A stretch of DNA of 64,000 nt. Origin: Timema cristinae. Taxonomy: Eukaryota > Arthropoda > Insecta > Phasmatodea > Timematidae. Below are positions 23,268 to 34,108 of this stretch, piece after piece. Position 1 is the first letter of the stretch; the number at the start of each line of letters is the position of its first letter. Where the stretch lies: contig JBCFYV010011135.1 in NCBI GenBank assembly GCA_039000515.1, positions 23,594,735 through 23,658,734 on the forward strand. Reading direction: 5' to 3'. The notes under the pieces are model-generated. The model was not told the origin of the DNA, did no database searches, and saw only the letters and a program-made list of their open reading frames with translations. The translations under genes were made by a program, and so were the position numbers.

Positions 23268-23943
23268 ACAAGTACACTGTAGAGTTTTCAGCTAGAGTTA
23301 ATCTAGCTAAAGCTTTCTAAAAGAAGTCTCGATTAAGTCTCGGTGTGTAAACAGTTGTGAGATTCTCTTAACTCTCACTAGCTCTATCTAATCGAACAAA
23401 TAGACTAGCTGCTCTCAAGTGAAATGGTGAAGACCTAAAGTGGTGTGGTATAGAACCAAAACAGTAACTTTTATTGAATGTTTTGAAAGCTATCCTGAAT
23501 TATTGAATGTCGGGAGTTAAATAATATCGAAATAGGGCTAAAAAAAAAAAAAAAAAAAGCAAAGGCACTGAAAAACATATCTGAATCTTTGGGAACGGAA
23601 GAGGTAGAATTTAGTAGGAAATGACATAATCTTACGGTGACAAAATGAACTCTGAAATAAAGAAAACGAATAAAAAGTAAAGTGGTGATGGAGAAAATGA
23701 CGTAGTGAGAATAGTAATTGGGAGTTCTTTATGACAGTTTACAATTCCATGTTTGTAAATCATGAATACAGTCCATTCTACCGAATTACTCTAGCCCGAG
23801 AGTCCAGTGTACAAATCAGATAGAGAAGTCTAGCTAGACACACTATAGAGAAAAAATTCGACTGCAGTGTACACATTGTTTAGAGAAGCTCTCGCTAGAT
23901 TAAACGCTGTATAGCTAGATTTTAATCTACAGTGTACTCGTAT
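23268..23943. mobile_element. MITE-like element with imperfect terminal inverted repeats
   Basis: Left end TTACAAGTACACTGTAGAG followed by CTAGAGTTAATCTAGCTA. The right end, reverse-complemented, starts TACGAGTACACTGTAGATTA with AATCTAGCTA. Internal copies of the AGTGTACA motif occur (about 23808 and 23870), giving sub-terminal repeats. About 675 bp with no transposase frame. Superfamily not assigned; no clean target duplication. Confidence 0.55.
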
Positions 23944-24090
23944 CTTTAAGAATCATTCTCTTGTTAGACTGGCCTGCTGATTACGGGGAGATGAAGGATC
24001 GAATCCGGGTGATATTCCCTAGACTGCTTGCCATTCTCCTTCCAAGCAAACCTATAAAATGTTTCCTACCTCAGCCCTATTCCATCACAA
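23944..24090 (+). mobile_element. SINE family B fragment (B9)
   Basis: ATCATTCTCTTGTTAGACTG, GCTGATTACGGGGAGATG, B box GGATCGAATCCGGG, CTCCTTCCAAGCAAACC. The 3' module is absent. Confidence 0.6.
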
Positions 24091-24131
24091 CAATAATTAT
24101 AGTACACGCGTTTATCATGTTTTTATTTATT

Positions 24132-24345
24132 TGAAGTATTTAACGTGCAATCATTCAACCGACTGATTATATCAGCACTTGACTTATAAACTAACTTAAA
24201 TATAGAGCAGGCCCTACTGTTCATTTATCACTGTGAAAGGGGAAATCCACATTTCACCAATAACACATTTTTCATCTATACCAAGAATCGAACCAGGTAC
24301 CCTTATCTCAGTGGGCAAACACGCTAACCACAGAGCTAAGGTGAC
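24132..24345 (-). mobile_element. SINE family C copy (C3), reverse orientation
   Basis: On +: GAAGTATTTAACGTGCAAT, CACTTGACTTATAAACTAAC, ATCACTGTGAAAGGGGAAA, ACACATTTTTCATCTATACC, reverse B box AAGAATCGAACCAGG, and CACGCTAACCACAGAGCTAA from the tRNA-like D-arm. The best preserved full-length C copy in reverse. Confidence 0.7.
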
Positions 24346-24797
24346 GAATTGTATGCTTATAGACTGGAGAGGTAGTAAGAATAAACATTACTATAGATGT
24401 CACTTTCTCGAATCTAAACCCCCTACTTAGTATTTCCCAGCCCCCCCCCCCCAACTATAAAAAACTCAAAAATTTCCTATTTAAAATCCATCGTAAAATA
24501 AATCATCTTTCGTTAAAAGGTCCCCTAGATAAAGGAGTTACAAATAGGAAAAAATGGGGGAGGTGTTAAGGGAGGAATTGGTTACGTCAAATCCCATATC
24601 AAAGTTCAATCAGCAACCCCCCCCCTGACCCCTCCCCCCCCCCCCCCCCACGCCCTGAAGCGATTCCCCCAAACCTTCAGCCAAACGTACCTAGTCACCC
24701 ATTGTCGATACCCACAAATATTGAACGTGTTGTCAAAAATGTTCTGCTCTCAACATGTTTTTTTTCAACCGCACGAAATGTAATTACAACCGACGAT
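24346..24797. other. Unassigned, with poly-C runs
   Basis: C runs at about 24441-24453 and 24620-24649. No gene or repeat family recognised. Confidence 0.45.
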
Positions 24798-24813
24798 CGT
24801 GTGTGTGTGTGTG

Positions 24814-24886
<73 letters not shown>
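24798..24886. repeat. Compound (GT)n(TA)n microsatellite
   Basis: GT repeats pass into TA repeats for about 90 bp. Confidence 0.95.
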
Positions 24887-25110
24887 CGGGCAACCAGATC
24901 CACTGGTCGGGTGATCATAGAGGTTGACTGCTTGTTTAGAGTGAATGAGCCTTGGGTTTGGAAAGTTAAAATATAAAACAAATTTATCTGCATAGTTGTG
25001 GTAGACAGTTTCCCGCACTTTTCAAAAAAAAAAAAAATACCTTGTTTAGGTGCAGGTTAATAACACTCTGTTGTAATATAATTTATTTGAAGATAAATAC
25101 ATGTACACCC
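24887..25110. other. Spacer between microsatellite and satellite
   Basis: Single-copy-looking AT-rich sequence with an A run near 25025-25037. Nothing recognised. Confidence 0.4.
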
Positions 25111-25665
25111 ATTGTAACATCATATATATATATATATTAGTTGAAGATGTTAAACTAACCATCAAATACAATATTTGCTTTAATTGAAGATATCAAACTA
25201 GCCACCCATTGCAACATAATTATGCTTTAATTTAAGATATCAAACTAACCACCCATTGCAACATAATTATGCTTTAGTTGAAGATATCAAACTAACCACC
25301 AAATGCAACATAATTATGCTTTAGTTGAAGATATCAAACTAACCACCCATTGCAACATAATTATGCTTTAATTGAAGATATCAAACTAACCACCCATTGC
25401 AACATAATTATGCTTTAGTTGAAGATATCAAACTAACCACCCATTGCAACATAATTATGCTTTAATTGAAGATATCAAACTAACCACCAAATGCAACATA
25501 ATTATGCTTTAACTTGAAGATATGAAACTAACCACCAAATACAACATAATTATGCTTTAGTTGAAGATATCAAAATAACCACCCAATGCAACATAATTAT
25601 GATTTAATTGAAGATATGAAACTAACCACCCAATACAACATATAACTTGATTGAAGATAACTAAA
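25110..25665 (+). repeat. 47-bp tandem satellite, about 12 units
   Basis: Unit TTGAAGATATCAAACTAACC then ACC(C/A)A(T/A)TGCAACATAATTATG and CTTTA. The 47-bp period was measured at 25261 and 25308. Outer units are more diverged than central ones. One unit carries an extra base (CTTTAACTTGAAG near 25507). Confidence 0.92.
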
Positions 25666-26373
25666 TTAGTTACCCTTGACAATGCATATTTTAAATAATG
25701 TAAAAGCTGCACTTATTGCGACTTGACGTATGAATGCATAAAATAGTTTAAGTAATTATTCATACCTTTCTCTGACTTTAATAACTAGCATCTTTATTAG
25801 GATGAGCACAGAAATGCAAATTTTTGAAAACTTAAGAGATACTAAAGGAGAAGAAGATTGTAGAAGGTAATGCCAGAAAAAAATTGTAATGGTCTAATTT
25901 GTTTTATTTGAGCCATTCAATACCCTGAACACGGCTCTAGTTTATTTTTTCGCACCACATGTCCTGCGTACCGTAGCCTACAAGATTTGACCACCTTAAC
26001 AGTGACTGGTGATGAGTACAAGGTATGTAACTTGTCATTATGTAACTTACTCTCCTTGCCATTATTTTAAATAGACTTTTCACAAGTACTTTTTCCTAAC
26101 CACTATATTTTAAACCACCCTAAATATTTTTATTTTTCAAGGTAGGTGATCAATTTTCACAATCTTATCTTTTACAATATTGTGTCTGTTCAAAGACATG
26201 ATTTTGTAGAAACTGAAAAAGTAAGGTGATTTTTTTTTCTAAGAATTGTTTTTTTGTTTTTTATGGAAGCTTAATCATTTTATGGATGCGAAATTCTCAC
26301 CATTTGTTCTAAGTGAATTAATATCACTGGTTGTTTGTTGCTACGACTGTGTAACAAAGTATTTCTTTGATTG
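25666..26373. other. Unassigned AT-rich stretch
   Basis: No recognised repeat or gene. Several T and A runs. Confidence 0.4.
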
Positions 26374-26383
26374 AAGCCATGTG
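26374..26383 (+). repeat. Target-site duplication, left, of SINE A7
   Basis: AAGCCATGTG, matched with one difference by AAGCCACGTG at 27504-27513. Confidence 0.75.
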
Positions 26384-26536
26384 TTATTATTAACAACGGG
26401 TGTTACTACCCGTTCGGGTTATACGCACTTACGCTAATGGGTAATGGTAGGGTGATTGTGAGATGAAATGGATGACATACAGTTTAACGTGGGATCCGAA
26501 CCATGGTAGAGGCCTAGTATTCCTCACATTCACGAG
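26384..26536 (-). mobile_element. SINE family A copy (A7), 3' half, split by a hAT element
   Basis: On +: degraded AT tail, TTACTACCCGTTCGGGTTAT, GATGAAATGGATGACATAC and CATTCACGAG, where the hAT insertion begins. The 5' half resumes at 27358. Confidence 0.9.
26529..26536 (+). repeat. 8-bp target duplication, left, of the hAT insertion
   Basis: TTCACGAG, matched by TTGGCGAG at 27358-27365 (two differences). Eight bp is the expected length for hAT. Confidence 0.75.
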
Positions 26537-27357
26537 CAGTGGCAGCTCGTAGTTAAAATTAGTGGGGGTACTGCTCCAGGAATTTTTTAACATTTGTTTT
26601 AATATTGTGTAAAAGGAAAAAAAACATGTATAAAAAAAGAGAATTTCTTCATGGACGTGATAAAATCTTAACAAAAAAAAAACAAACAATTTTTACTTTC
26701 TTTAACTTAAATTGTTACAGTTCAAGATTGATTTATTCATTTTAAAATGAAATCCATTCTTCTTGTTTTAATTTGTGCAAAAAGTTCAATAATTTTCTCC
26801 TAGATCTCTGGATAACAATGGGGAAAATTTTTCTCCATTGAAAGTACTGCGAGCGCATTTAGTCTTTCTGTTAAATAAAAGGACCGATAAAAAAATGAAT
26901 CAAATAGAATAGCTGGAAGCAGAATAACATTTTAATTCTACACTTTATCAAATTCTAGAATATGATACACGGTGTTTAAGCACAACACACGCTGAGTAAA
27001 AAAAAACTTCGTTCCACCATCACACGAGAGTCGGCACTGCGAGAGCAAAAGTGCTTTCTCTACCTGGTAGTCCCGCCTTGCTTTCCACCCCCTCCTATGT
27101 GCGCATGCGTACAACAGTCAAACACCACGTCGCTGGGACTGTGAATAACCCAGTTCCATACAAAGATTTTTGTATCGTTTTCATAAACTGGGGGATGGCT
27201 ACTGAAGTACTGACATTAAGCTTAAGGAACATACATTGTACTACAAAAATAAATAAAGAATTAAAGAAAAAAGGACTCATATTAAATGTTATCGATAATA
27301 TCAAGTGGAAATAGGGAGTGCTGCAGTTCCGCAGTGCCTATACACAAGCCGCCACTG
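26537..27357 (-). mobile_element. hAT-family DNA transposon, internally deleted, inserted in SINE A7
   Basis: 821 bp, beginning CAGTGGCAGCTCGT. Its right end, reverse-complemented, begins CAGTGGCGGCTTGT, so the ends are inverted repeats. It sits inside a SINE whose halves rejoin exactly when the insert and one 8-bp duplication are removed. A transposase C-terminal remnant is on the minus strand (26748-26886). Too short to be autonomous. Confidence 0.85.
26748..26886 (-). pseudogene. hAT transposase C-terminal remnant
   Basis: The minus strand reads RSFYLTERLNALAVLSMEKN, then FPHCYPEI, a stop, EKIIELFAQIKTRRMDF. The Arg-Leu-Asn-x-Leu-Ala-x-Leu-Ser-x-Glu-Lys pattern is characteristic of the dimerisation region at the end of hAT transposases of the zinc-finger MYM-like group. 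About 46 codons remain with one in-frame stop. The catalytic part is missing. Confidence 0.65.
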
Positions 27358-27503
27358 TTGGCGAGTTGTGATTAATACACGTCTTGTCAGAGGTGAAGGA
27401 AGGGTTTGGCAATCAGATAAATCTGTGTTGGGACCAAAGATTGAACCCCGGACCCTCAGCACAGAAGTCTGACACCTTACCCCTAGACCCGCCAGGTAAC
27501 CAT
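27358..27503 (-). mobile_element. SINE family A copy (A7), 5' half
   Basis: Continues from 26536: GTTGTGATTAATACACGTCT (long-indel form), GAAGGAAGGGTTTGGCAATC, reverse B box GATTGAACCCCGG, and head CAGGTAACC at 27493-27501. Confidence 0.9.
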
Positions 27504-27513
27504 AAGCCACGTG

Positions 27514-28034
27514 CTAGTATAATTTCTTATAATGGGACCTCTTTAAATAAGAACTATTCAAATATAATTGTAATTAGTTCTGTTGAAAATGTTTACTCGC
27601 TATTATTCTCTAGGGCTCTATACGTAAACTGAAAGTCAGTAAATGAATTAAATTTCCTTGCCATACTATAAATTACCCATTTATGTGTGAACGTAGCGCT
27701 GATGGCATTCAAGCTCGCTGCTTGTTAAATAAATTACCATTCCCATTATTCTACTAACACGTTGGGAGAATACTTCAAAACGAACGAATATATAACAGGA
27801 GCAAAAAATAAAAATTAATAACAGTACAAGCATACAAAGACCAATTAATATATTTTATAAAAAGCACTGGGGAAAATCCATTATTAAACTCTGTTTATTT
27901 TTTAAATGTTTTAATTACTAAACGTTTTCACATTTATATTAATTTATTTTATATAATTTTTTAATTAGAAATGTCAGAGCATTGTGTTTAATAATGATTT
28001 AAACTAAGTTTTAGATATGAGGAACATAGTTAAC
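27514..28034. other. Unassigned AT-rich stretch
   Basis: No recognised repeat or gene. Confidence 0.4.
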
Positions 28035-28200
28035 TACAAGTGCACCCACATTAGCGTGAACATGGGATGTGAACATTTTAATTAAAATCCTTGTATGTAA
28101 CCACTTTATCCAAACCAAAACCCCCTCAGTTATCATTTGAATTCAGCATCTGTTGTGCCTGACGACTTAGATCGTCTAACCACTGGTTCGCCTTAGTTAT
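28035..28200 (-). mobile_element. Degraded SINE family B-like fragment, reverse orientation
   Basis: On +: GTGCACCCACATTAGCGTGA, ATTTGAATTCAGCATCTG and ATCGTCTAACCACTGG follow the order of the B family in reverse, with strong divergence. Confidence 0.35.
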
Positions 28201-28357
28201 ATAAATAGATAAAATCATAGAAAATTAAATTCTACAGTAAAATCGTATATTTTTTCTCTTATAAATTTCAAAGTTTTTCATAAACAATTATCAGTAAACA
28301 ACTCTCGTATGAATTGTACTTTTGACCAAGCCCATTATTAAATATTATATACAACTA

Positions 28358-28560
28358 GCTTCGGTGGACCCATGGTCTAATGCGCTACTCTCGCAGTAGA
28401 CTACACTGCTGACGACAGGGGGATTGGGGTTCCAATCCCAATCGAGTGTTCTGAGAAGGGGATTTCCCTAAATCGTTTTCCAGGCTCCCTCTACGTAAAA
28501 GCGGGTGGACATCGTATGAATTCAACCAATCTCATTTCAAACGGTGATACGCTGTTAAAA
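28358..28560 (+). mobile_element. SINE family B copy (B10)
   Basis: Well-preserved head GCTTCGGTGGACCCATGGTC, TAATGCGCTACTCTCGCAGT, B box GGTTCCAATCCCAATCG, and CTACGTAAAAGCGGGTGG. The 3' module is eroded to AAACGGTGATACGCTGTTAA. Confidence 0.75.
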
Positions 28561-28719
28561 AATGGTATGGCGCTAAGCATAGACTTTCTCTTTATTTTAT
28601 CTCAAAATATAAATTTACTAAAAACTTGTAAGATTTGTAAAAAATGAAATAGTTTATGAAATATATATACCATTGTTACTTACTTATTCTATGTCATTAG
28701 AACTAGGAATACTTTTACA

Positions 28720-29415
28720 TAAAAACTGAGAAAAGAGAAACATCTTTATCCACCAAAGAGCATAAGAATCCAATTAATGTTACAATACTTGAATTAAAAA
28801 ATATGTGCACTTTCCTATAGCTCAGAAAATATTGATCTTATAAAAATATATTCGAATAAAATATGTTTAGCCTTAATAGTATACAATTTTAAAATAATTT
28901 ATTTGTATTCAAATAGTTGCGGAGAAATTATGAAAATAATTGTACATTTTATTTCATGTAAAGTACACTAAAAGTAATTTTCATGAGAAAATAAAATTTC
29001 CATCTTGTTTATAGTAATAAACAATGTCTAGATATAATATTTAATCAAAATCCTTACACTGAATTTTGAGAAATAGTTTTTTTTTCTATCTTCTATTCCT
29101 TGTATTGTTTCCATTTCGGTATAATTTACCACCTTATAAATTTTATGGGTTAGGTAGTTCATTTAAATTCCAAAGAATATACAACCCCCCCGGGTGAGAC
29201 CTAATTTAAAATACTTTCACTCACTACTAATAGTTTGGATAACCCAATCTAATAAAATATATTATTGGGCTCTAGCCCGAGTTAAAGAAAACAACTTTTT
29301 TTTTGTTTCATGGAGTCATGAAACATCGACAGTTATCAAAATCTTGCTTTCGATTTTTTTTAACTATCACAATACTTTCTCTTCGAGGTGTCGAGCGAAA
29401 GTAAAATTTAAATAG
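28720..29415 (+). repeat. Dispersed repeat R, copy 1
   Basis: Starts around CATCTTTATCCACCAAAGAG, continues through TTTTCATGAGAAAATAAAAT and AACAATGTCTAGATATAATA, and ends with two hairpins. The first is GTTTCATGGAGTCATGAAAC (29305-29324), a perfect 8-bp stem. The second is CTTTCTCTTCGAGGTG to GAAAG (29375-29401). The same order occurs at 30000, 39220, 43650 and 54650. No coding frame survives. Confidence 0.65.
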
Positions 29416-29999
29416 ATATCCCGGATGGGTAGTAGGTAGCAGGGAAAACTAAACTTCCTTCTCTTTATTTTGATAAATATAAAATGGTGTCTATATTCTA
29501 TGTGACCAGACTGTACTTCTTTGAGCGGTGAAACAATAAATTACTAAACTAGGTGCAGGGGAAGTGTTAAACCGTTGTTTCTGGCCTGTAGATTTAATGA
29601 AAAACCGTTGTAAATGGTGTGGCTTATAGTACGTGGGAGAGAGAGGGGGGGGAGTGGATGGTGAGGAGGTGGAAGGAGAAGGGGGTGTACAAGCCACCCC
29701 CTGATCGTTCATCGGCTGATCGGAAACGCGCCGAGATCATCCGACATGATCCTTGTCCCCCCCTTGAATGTCCTTGTCAAGTGTTGTAAACAAGCTTCCA
29801 CTCTATTAAAGGACGTCAGCTATACTTTTTTTTTCCCTTAAATAAATGATACCTTGCCCCATAAATCCTTTCTTTCTTCTCTAGAAATATGCATTTACTT
29901 ACAACTTGTAAGATTATTGTTGCAGAAATTTGATGGAAAATGAGAATCACATTTTATCTAAAAATGCATAAATGAAAATATATATTTTCACAAAAATAT
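29416..29999. other. Unassigned; G-rich segment 29637-29705
   Basis: A purine-rich, G-run-containing segment and AT-rich flanks. A Pro/Ser-rich minus frame there is compositional. Nothing recognised. Confidence 0.4.
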
Positions 30000-30103
30000 A
30001 TGAGGAAAAATTAAAAGCTCTGTTCACCAAAGAGCTAAACATTCAACTCCCAATATCCGAAACCTCAATTTAAAAAGATAATTTGCCAAAAACTCTGAGA
30101 TAA

Positions 30104-30112
30104 AGATATATA
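30104..30112 (+). repeat. Target-site duplication, left, of SINE A8
   Basis: AGATATATA, repeated at 30395-30403. Confidence 0.8.
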
Positions 30113-30394
30113 CGGTGACCTGGTGGTCTAGGGGTAAGGTGTCTAACTTCTGAGCTGGGGTCCGGGTTCAATCCTCGGTCCCGGCACGGATTTATCTGAT
30201 TACCAAAACCTTCCTTCACCTCTGACAATACATCTTGTGAATGTGGGGAATGCCAGGCCTCCACCGTGGTTCGGATCCCACGTTAAACTGTAGGTCCTCC
30301 ATTTCATCTCACAATCACCCTACCATTACATATTAGTGTAAGTGCGTATAACCCGAACAGGTAGTAAGACGTGGTGAGATGATAATAATAATAT
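30113..30394 (+). mobile_element. SINE family A copy (A8), inserted in repeat R
   Basis: Head GGTGACCTGGTGGTCTAGGG, B box GGGTTCAATCCTCGG, short-indel form, 3' module ATAACCCGAACAGGTAGTAA, and tail of GAT/AAT repeats. Flanked by the 9-bp AGATATATA duplication. Confidence 0.93.
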
Positions 30395-31029
30395 AGATAT
30401 ATATTTTGAACAAAAGTTTTTTTAATCTTAATAGTACCTCAAATTTTCAATAGTATGTTATTTCTTATCCTAAATAATGGAGAAGTGATCCAAATTGGAG
30501 TTTTTTTTTACATTTGTGATGTGTCCTAATATGATTTTCTTGGGAAAACGAGAACTTCTATATTGTTTTTAATGTCAAACAGTGCCCAGATACCAAATTT
30601 AATCAAAACCATAGAGTCTATTATTTTCAAAATCCACTTTATCTCTTTTTTATTTTCAGTAAACTGCCGTTAATTTTAGGGCTGAATATCTAATTCCAAG
30701 AAACCTTGTGAAAAATTTAGATACCAAATTTCGGCCCAATCGGAAAAATTGTTTTGGCTCTAGACGGAGGTAAAGAGACACATACGAATAAATATACATA
30801 CAGACGGTATCACTAAAACCACATTTTAGGTTCCAGGAGGTAACGTTGAAATTTATCAAGATTTCAAGTGAGATTTTTGTTTTCTATGATTAGAATATTT
30901 TTCTCTCCGAGGGGGTCGAGAGAAAGTAAAGAGGTTGGCCAATTCAATGCATTTATATGTTAGATTTCTTTTTTCTTCTTAAAGGCATCCGCAGATTTAA
31001 AGTGAAATATCTATTTCAAAATGTGTTTT

Positions 31030-31280
31030 TACTTTCTCATATAAAAATAAAGTATTGTGATGGTAAACATTTTCAATTAAAGTCACTTCGGTGGCCACAT
31101 GCTCTATATCTGTAGAGAGTATTTTGGAATTAAATGATAAATTTTCTCTTAATTTTAAAAGTTTTTCATCTAATGCCACCATGCTCAATATTCAATAACT
31201 GTATTTCACTTTATCAAGAAAATTAAACTTCTATATTTCTAATGGTGCAATATTTTATTTATTTTGACCAAAATTTCTTT
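31030..31280 (+). repeat. Dispersed repeat D, copy 2
   Basis: Matches 15530 and 53100: AAATTTTCTCTTAATTTTAA, TTTTCATCTAATGCCACCAT, GCTCAATATTCAATAACTG and AATATTTTATTTATTTTGAC. The antisense frame of about 63 codons is not recognised. Confidence 0.65.
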
Positions 31281-31644
31281 TAATATAAACATTAAAAAAC
31301 ATTGCCCTTAACTCTCCTTCACTTCCACCCTATTGTAAGGGTAGTTAACTGAAAACCTATATATTTTTTTAAATTATGTACCAAGACACCATAAACTATG
31401 TGAGAAAGCTTATACCATTGTGTTGTACCTTTTAAAAAAAAAAAAGATTATCAGTTCTGTAGTTTCAAAACCAATAGAACAAACCTAATTATTATATTCT
31501 GTTGTGAACCTGTTTAAAAATATTATTTATTGGTGGGAGAAGAGATACGTCTTCAAGCCATTCTCTTTGATCTCATGACTTCATTTCGCGTGAAACAACC
31601 TTTAGTATAAGCGAATTTTATTATAAATATGTTAAAGCTATTTA
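31281..31644. other. Unassigned AT-rich stretch
   Basis: No recognised repeat or gene. Confidence 0.4.
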
Positions 31645-32082
31645 AGACTAGCCCCCTTCCCCGTAAAAACATATTGTAAAGAATCCTGTAAAACAAAGCT
31701 TCAAATCATCCATCATGTCAATATAAAAACAGAATTTTTACTTAATTTTTTTTTTAATACAGTCCTACCATCACTGTATAGCCCCCTCCCTCTTTTTATC
31801 CTCCCTCCTATTTTCATATCATTCCTCTTTCCTAAACCCTACCCCGCCCCCTTTACCAACCCCCTTTCCCTTCAACAACTTTTTTCTTACAACGACTATA
31901 TAATATACTATCGACTTTTTATGAGGAATAAATAAATTTAAAAATAAACTATAGCGTATGTTACTCGCTGTTAATGTAGCTTTATATTGGCGAAATAATT
32001 TTTTAAACTGGTCCAGTAGTTTTTGAGTTTATCCATTACAAACAAAAAATCATATCTTTCCTCTTTATAATATTAGTATAGA
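31645..32082 (-). mobile_element. Helitron-like repeat H, copy 2, reverse orientation
   Basis: Reverse complement of the 12437-12895 copy over its whole length, including the C-rich (G-rich on minus) segment at about 31780-31870 and the terminus ATATTAGTATAGA at 32070-32082, i.e. TCTATACTAATAT read 5' to 3'. SINE A9 lies directly beyond this end. Confidence 0.6.
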
Positions 32083-32093
32083 TACAATATATT
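32082..32093 (+). repeat. Target-site duplication, left, of SINE A9
   Basis: ATACAATATATT, repeated at 32379-32390. Confidence 0.85.
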
Positions 32094-32378
32094 TGGGTGA
32101 CCTGGTGGTCTAGGGTAAGGTGTCGGACTTCTGTGCTGGTGGCCGGGGTTCAATCCTCGGTCCCGGCACAGATTTATCTGATTACCAAACCCTTCCTTCA
32201 CGTCTGACAAGACATCTTGTGAATTTGGGGAATGCCAGGCCTCCACCGTGGTTCGGATCCCACGTTAAACTGTAGGTCCTCCATTTCATCTCACAATCAC
32301 CCTACCATTACACATTAGCGTAAGTGCGTATAACCCGAAAGGGTAGTAAGACGCGTGCTAATAATAATAATAATAATA
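32094..32378 (+). mobile_element. SINE family A copy (A9), full length
   Basis: Head GGTGACCTGGTGGTCTAGGG, B box GGGGTTCAATCCTCGG, short-indel form, 3' module ACCCGAAAGGGTAGTAAGAC and (AAT)n tail. Exact 12-bp duplication. High similarity to the consensus suggests a fairly recent insertion. Confidence 0.94.
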
Positions 32379-32703
32379 ATACAATATATTGTTTTTAATC
32401 CTTTAGGGAAATTTTCAACACCTTTTCATATATTTTTTATGCCTCATAATTTGAAATAACAAACCACTTATTTGTCAATGCTTGTTTTCTAGACGTCCTC
32501 TGGATAGCACCTAACTTAGATAGGTAATACAGCTAGAACCAGACGTCTTGAAACGTAGATCATAATTTTGTAACCTCCACCTTTCAGTAGCGTCATTCAT
32601 TTTTTGATAAAATATCTCTACTAAGCACATTGTTATTTTAAGAAGTGATCCGTTAAATAAAAAAAGTTTAATCTTGGTTAGAGATCCATATTGGTTTTTT
32701 TTT

Positions 32704-32912
32704 AATAACCGTGTCTTACTAACAGATCGTGTAATACGCCATGTTCTAATTACATTAACGTGTTATGTATGAGTAAGTTCTAATTAAGAGTAGTGTACTC
32801 GCATTTGCGGGAGGGAGAGTCGACAACACTTAGCAGTACAGTAGGGTGTATCCTTGTCATCTACGGTCTCTTTTGGTGCAAGAGTGACTTATATCATGCG
32901 GCCACCAAAGCG
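32704..32912 (-). mobile_element. SINE family B copy (B11), reverse orientation
   Basis: On +: ACCGTGTCTTACTAACAGAT, TAATTACATTAACG, GTACTCGCATTTGCGGGAGG, and head CATGCGGCCACCAAAGCG. The B box is degraded. Confidence 0.6.
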
Positions 32913-34108
32913 CGTTCTATAATGTTAACATTCCCTTAAAATATAGCGGGCACTTATTTTTTTTTAACGAAAAATTTGTACCCAATATCGGAAATGGAGA
33001 TGAAAACTGTTTCGGACCCAGATCCCAAAGCCTTAAATTCTGGTCATCAAAAGCTCATCTAAAACAATGCACAGAATTAGTTTTCCATTTGAACACTCGC
33101 TTCGCATTACGATGATGAATTGAAACATCCGGAAAGGATAACAAGCGCACATTTTGTTGATTTTATTAAAAAAAAAAAAAAAAGACCAACACACGCATAC
33201 GATTGTCTAGCATTAACATGCATCCCACGATTGTGAAATTGTGCGTTCCGTTGTTTATCTGTTTCAAAACAAACGTTTGCCCTCTATATATGCGTCGACC
33301 GCCTCCTCCCCAACTAGCCCCGCCTCATTTCAGCAAAATTACGTTACACAGTAACGGCAGGGGTAGGGAAATTCGGACCAAAATGACTACTACTACTCCA
33401 CATTTAGGTGCGTCAGACAAAATCTTCCCATTTCAGCGAGCAAAGAATTTGTGACATGTACAAAAGTTTTCGATCTATAAACTCCTTATACATGCGTTTA
33501 TTAATTATGTTTATTTATATTTAGCTTTAACAAATATACGTGTGATGTTTGACATTAAACAGGATTTACAAAAAAAAAACACATGTGAGGTGTTTTATTG
33601 ATTTTAATTTAACAAAAGTTTACACTTCAGTTTTTACTTCCGAGATGATGATTTTGTGTATGAAGGCATGATGCACAAATAAAAATTGGAATATTATTTT
33701 TTTTATTTTTAAAATTGTTATTAACATTTTAAACAACTAATCTTTTCCAATTTCTACATGTTTTTAATAAAATTTTAACCTTTATAAAAATTTAAAAACG
33801 AGTTTTGGCTTTGTCCTCCTCTTAAATGTTGGCTATAAAATTTGTGATTATGATTTTAACTGTAAATAGTTCTATTTTTTCATATTATTAATATAATACA
33901 CTCATATTTACTTTGACATTTGTGTTTTATAATTCTTTTTATTGTCAAATATCAAGAAATATAACTGTGCCTTAGGATTATATCGAAATATTTTAAAACA
34001 TAATATATCCTAACCTATTCTTTGTTCACTTTTGCAAAGCTATAGTCGCCACCAACACTGAGACAGCTTTTATTTCTAAGTTAGATATTTAGTTCCCCAG
34101 AAACAGGT
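32913..34108. other. Unassigned AT-rich stretch
   Basis: Includes an A run near 33169-33182 and a Pro-rich 83-codon frame at 33203-33454 without recognised domain. Nothing else assigned. Confidence 0.4.

Larger units (their letters stand above)
30000..30930 (+). repeat. Dispersed repeat R, copy 2, split by SINE A8
   Basis: CTGTTCACCAAAGAGCTAAA (30020), then SINE A8, then AACAGTGCCCAGATACCAAA, TTCAGTAAACTGCCGTTAAT, TTTTGGCTCTAGACGGAGGT, GACGGTATCACTAAAACCAC and the terminal TTCTCTCCGAGGGGGTCGAG with AGAAAGTAAAG near 30930. The longest copy; the first hairpin is mutated here. Confidence 0.65.

Noticed and set aside
25110..25665. CRISPR-like array
   Set aside because: The repeats are contiguous 47-bp units without unique spacers, in a eukaryotic context.
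33203..33454. 83-codon Pro-rich frame as a gene
   Set aside because: No recognised domain, compositional bias and no supporting context.
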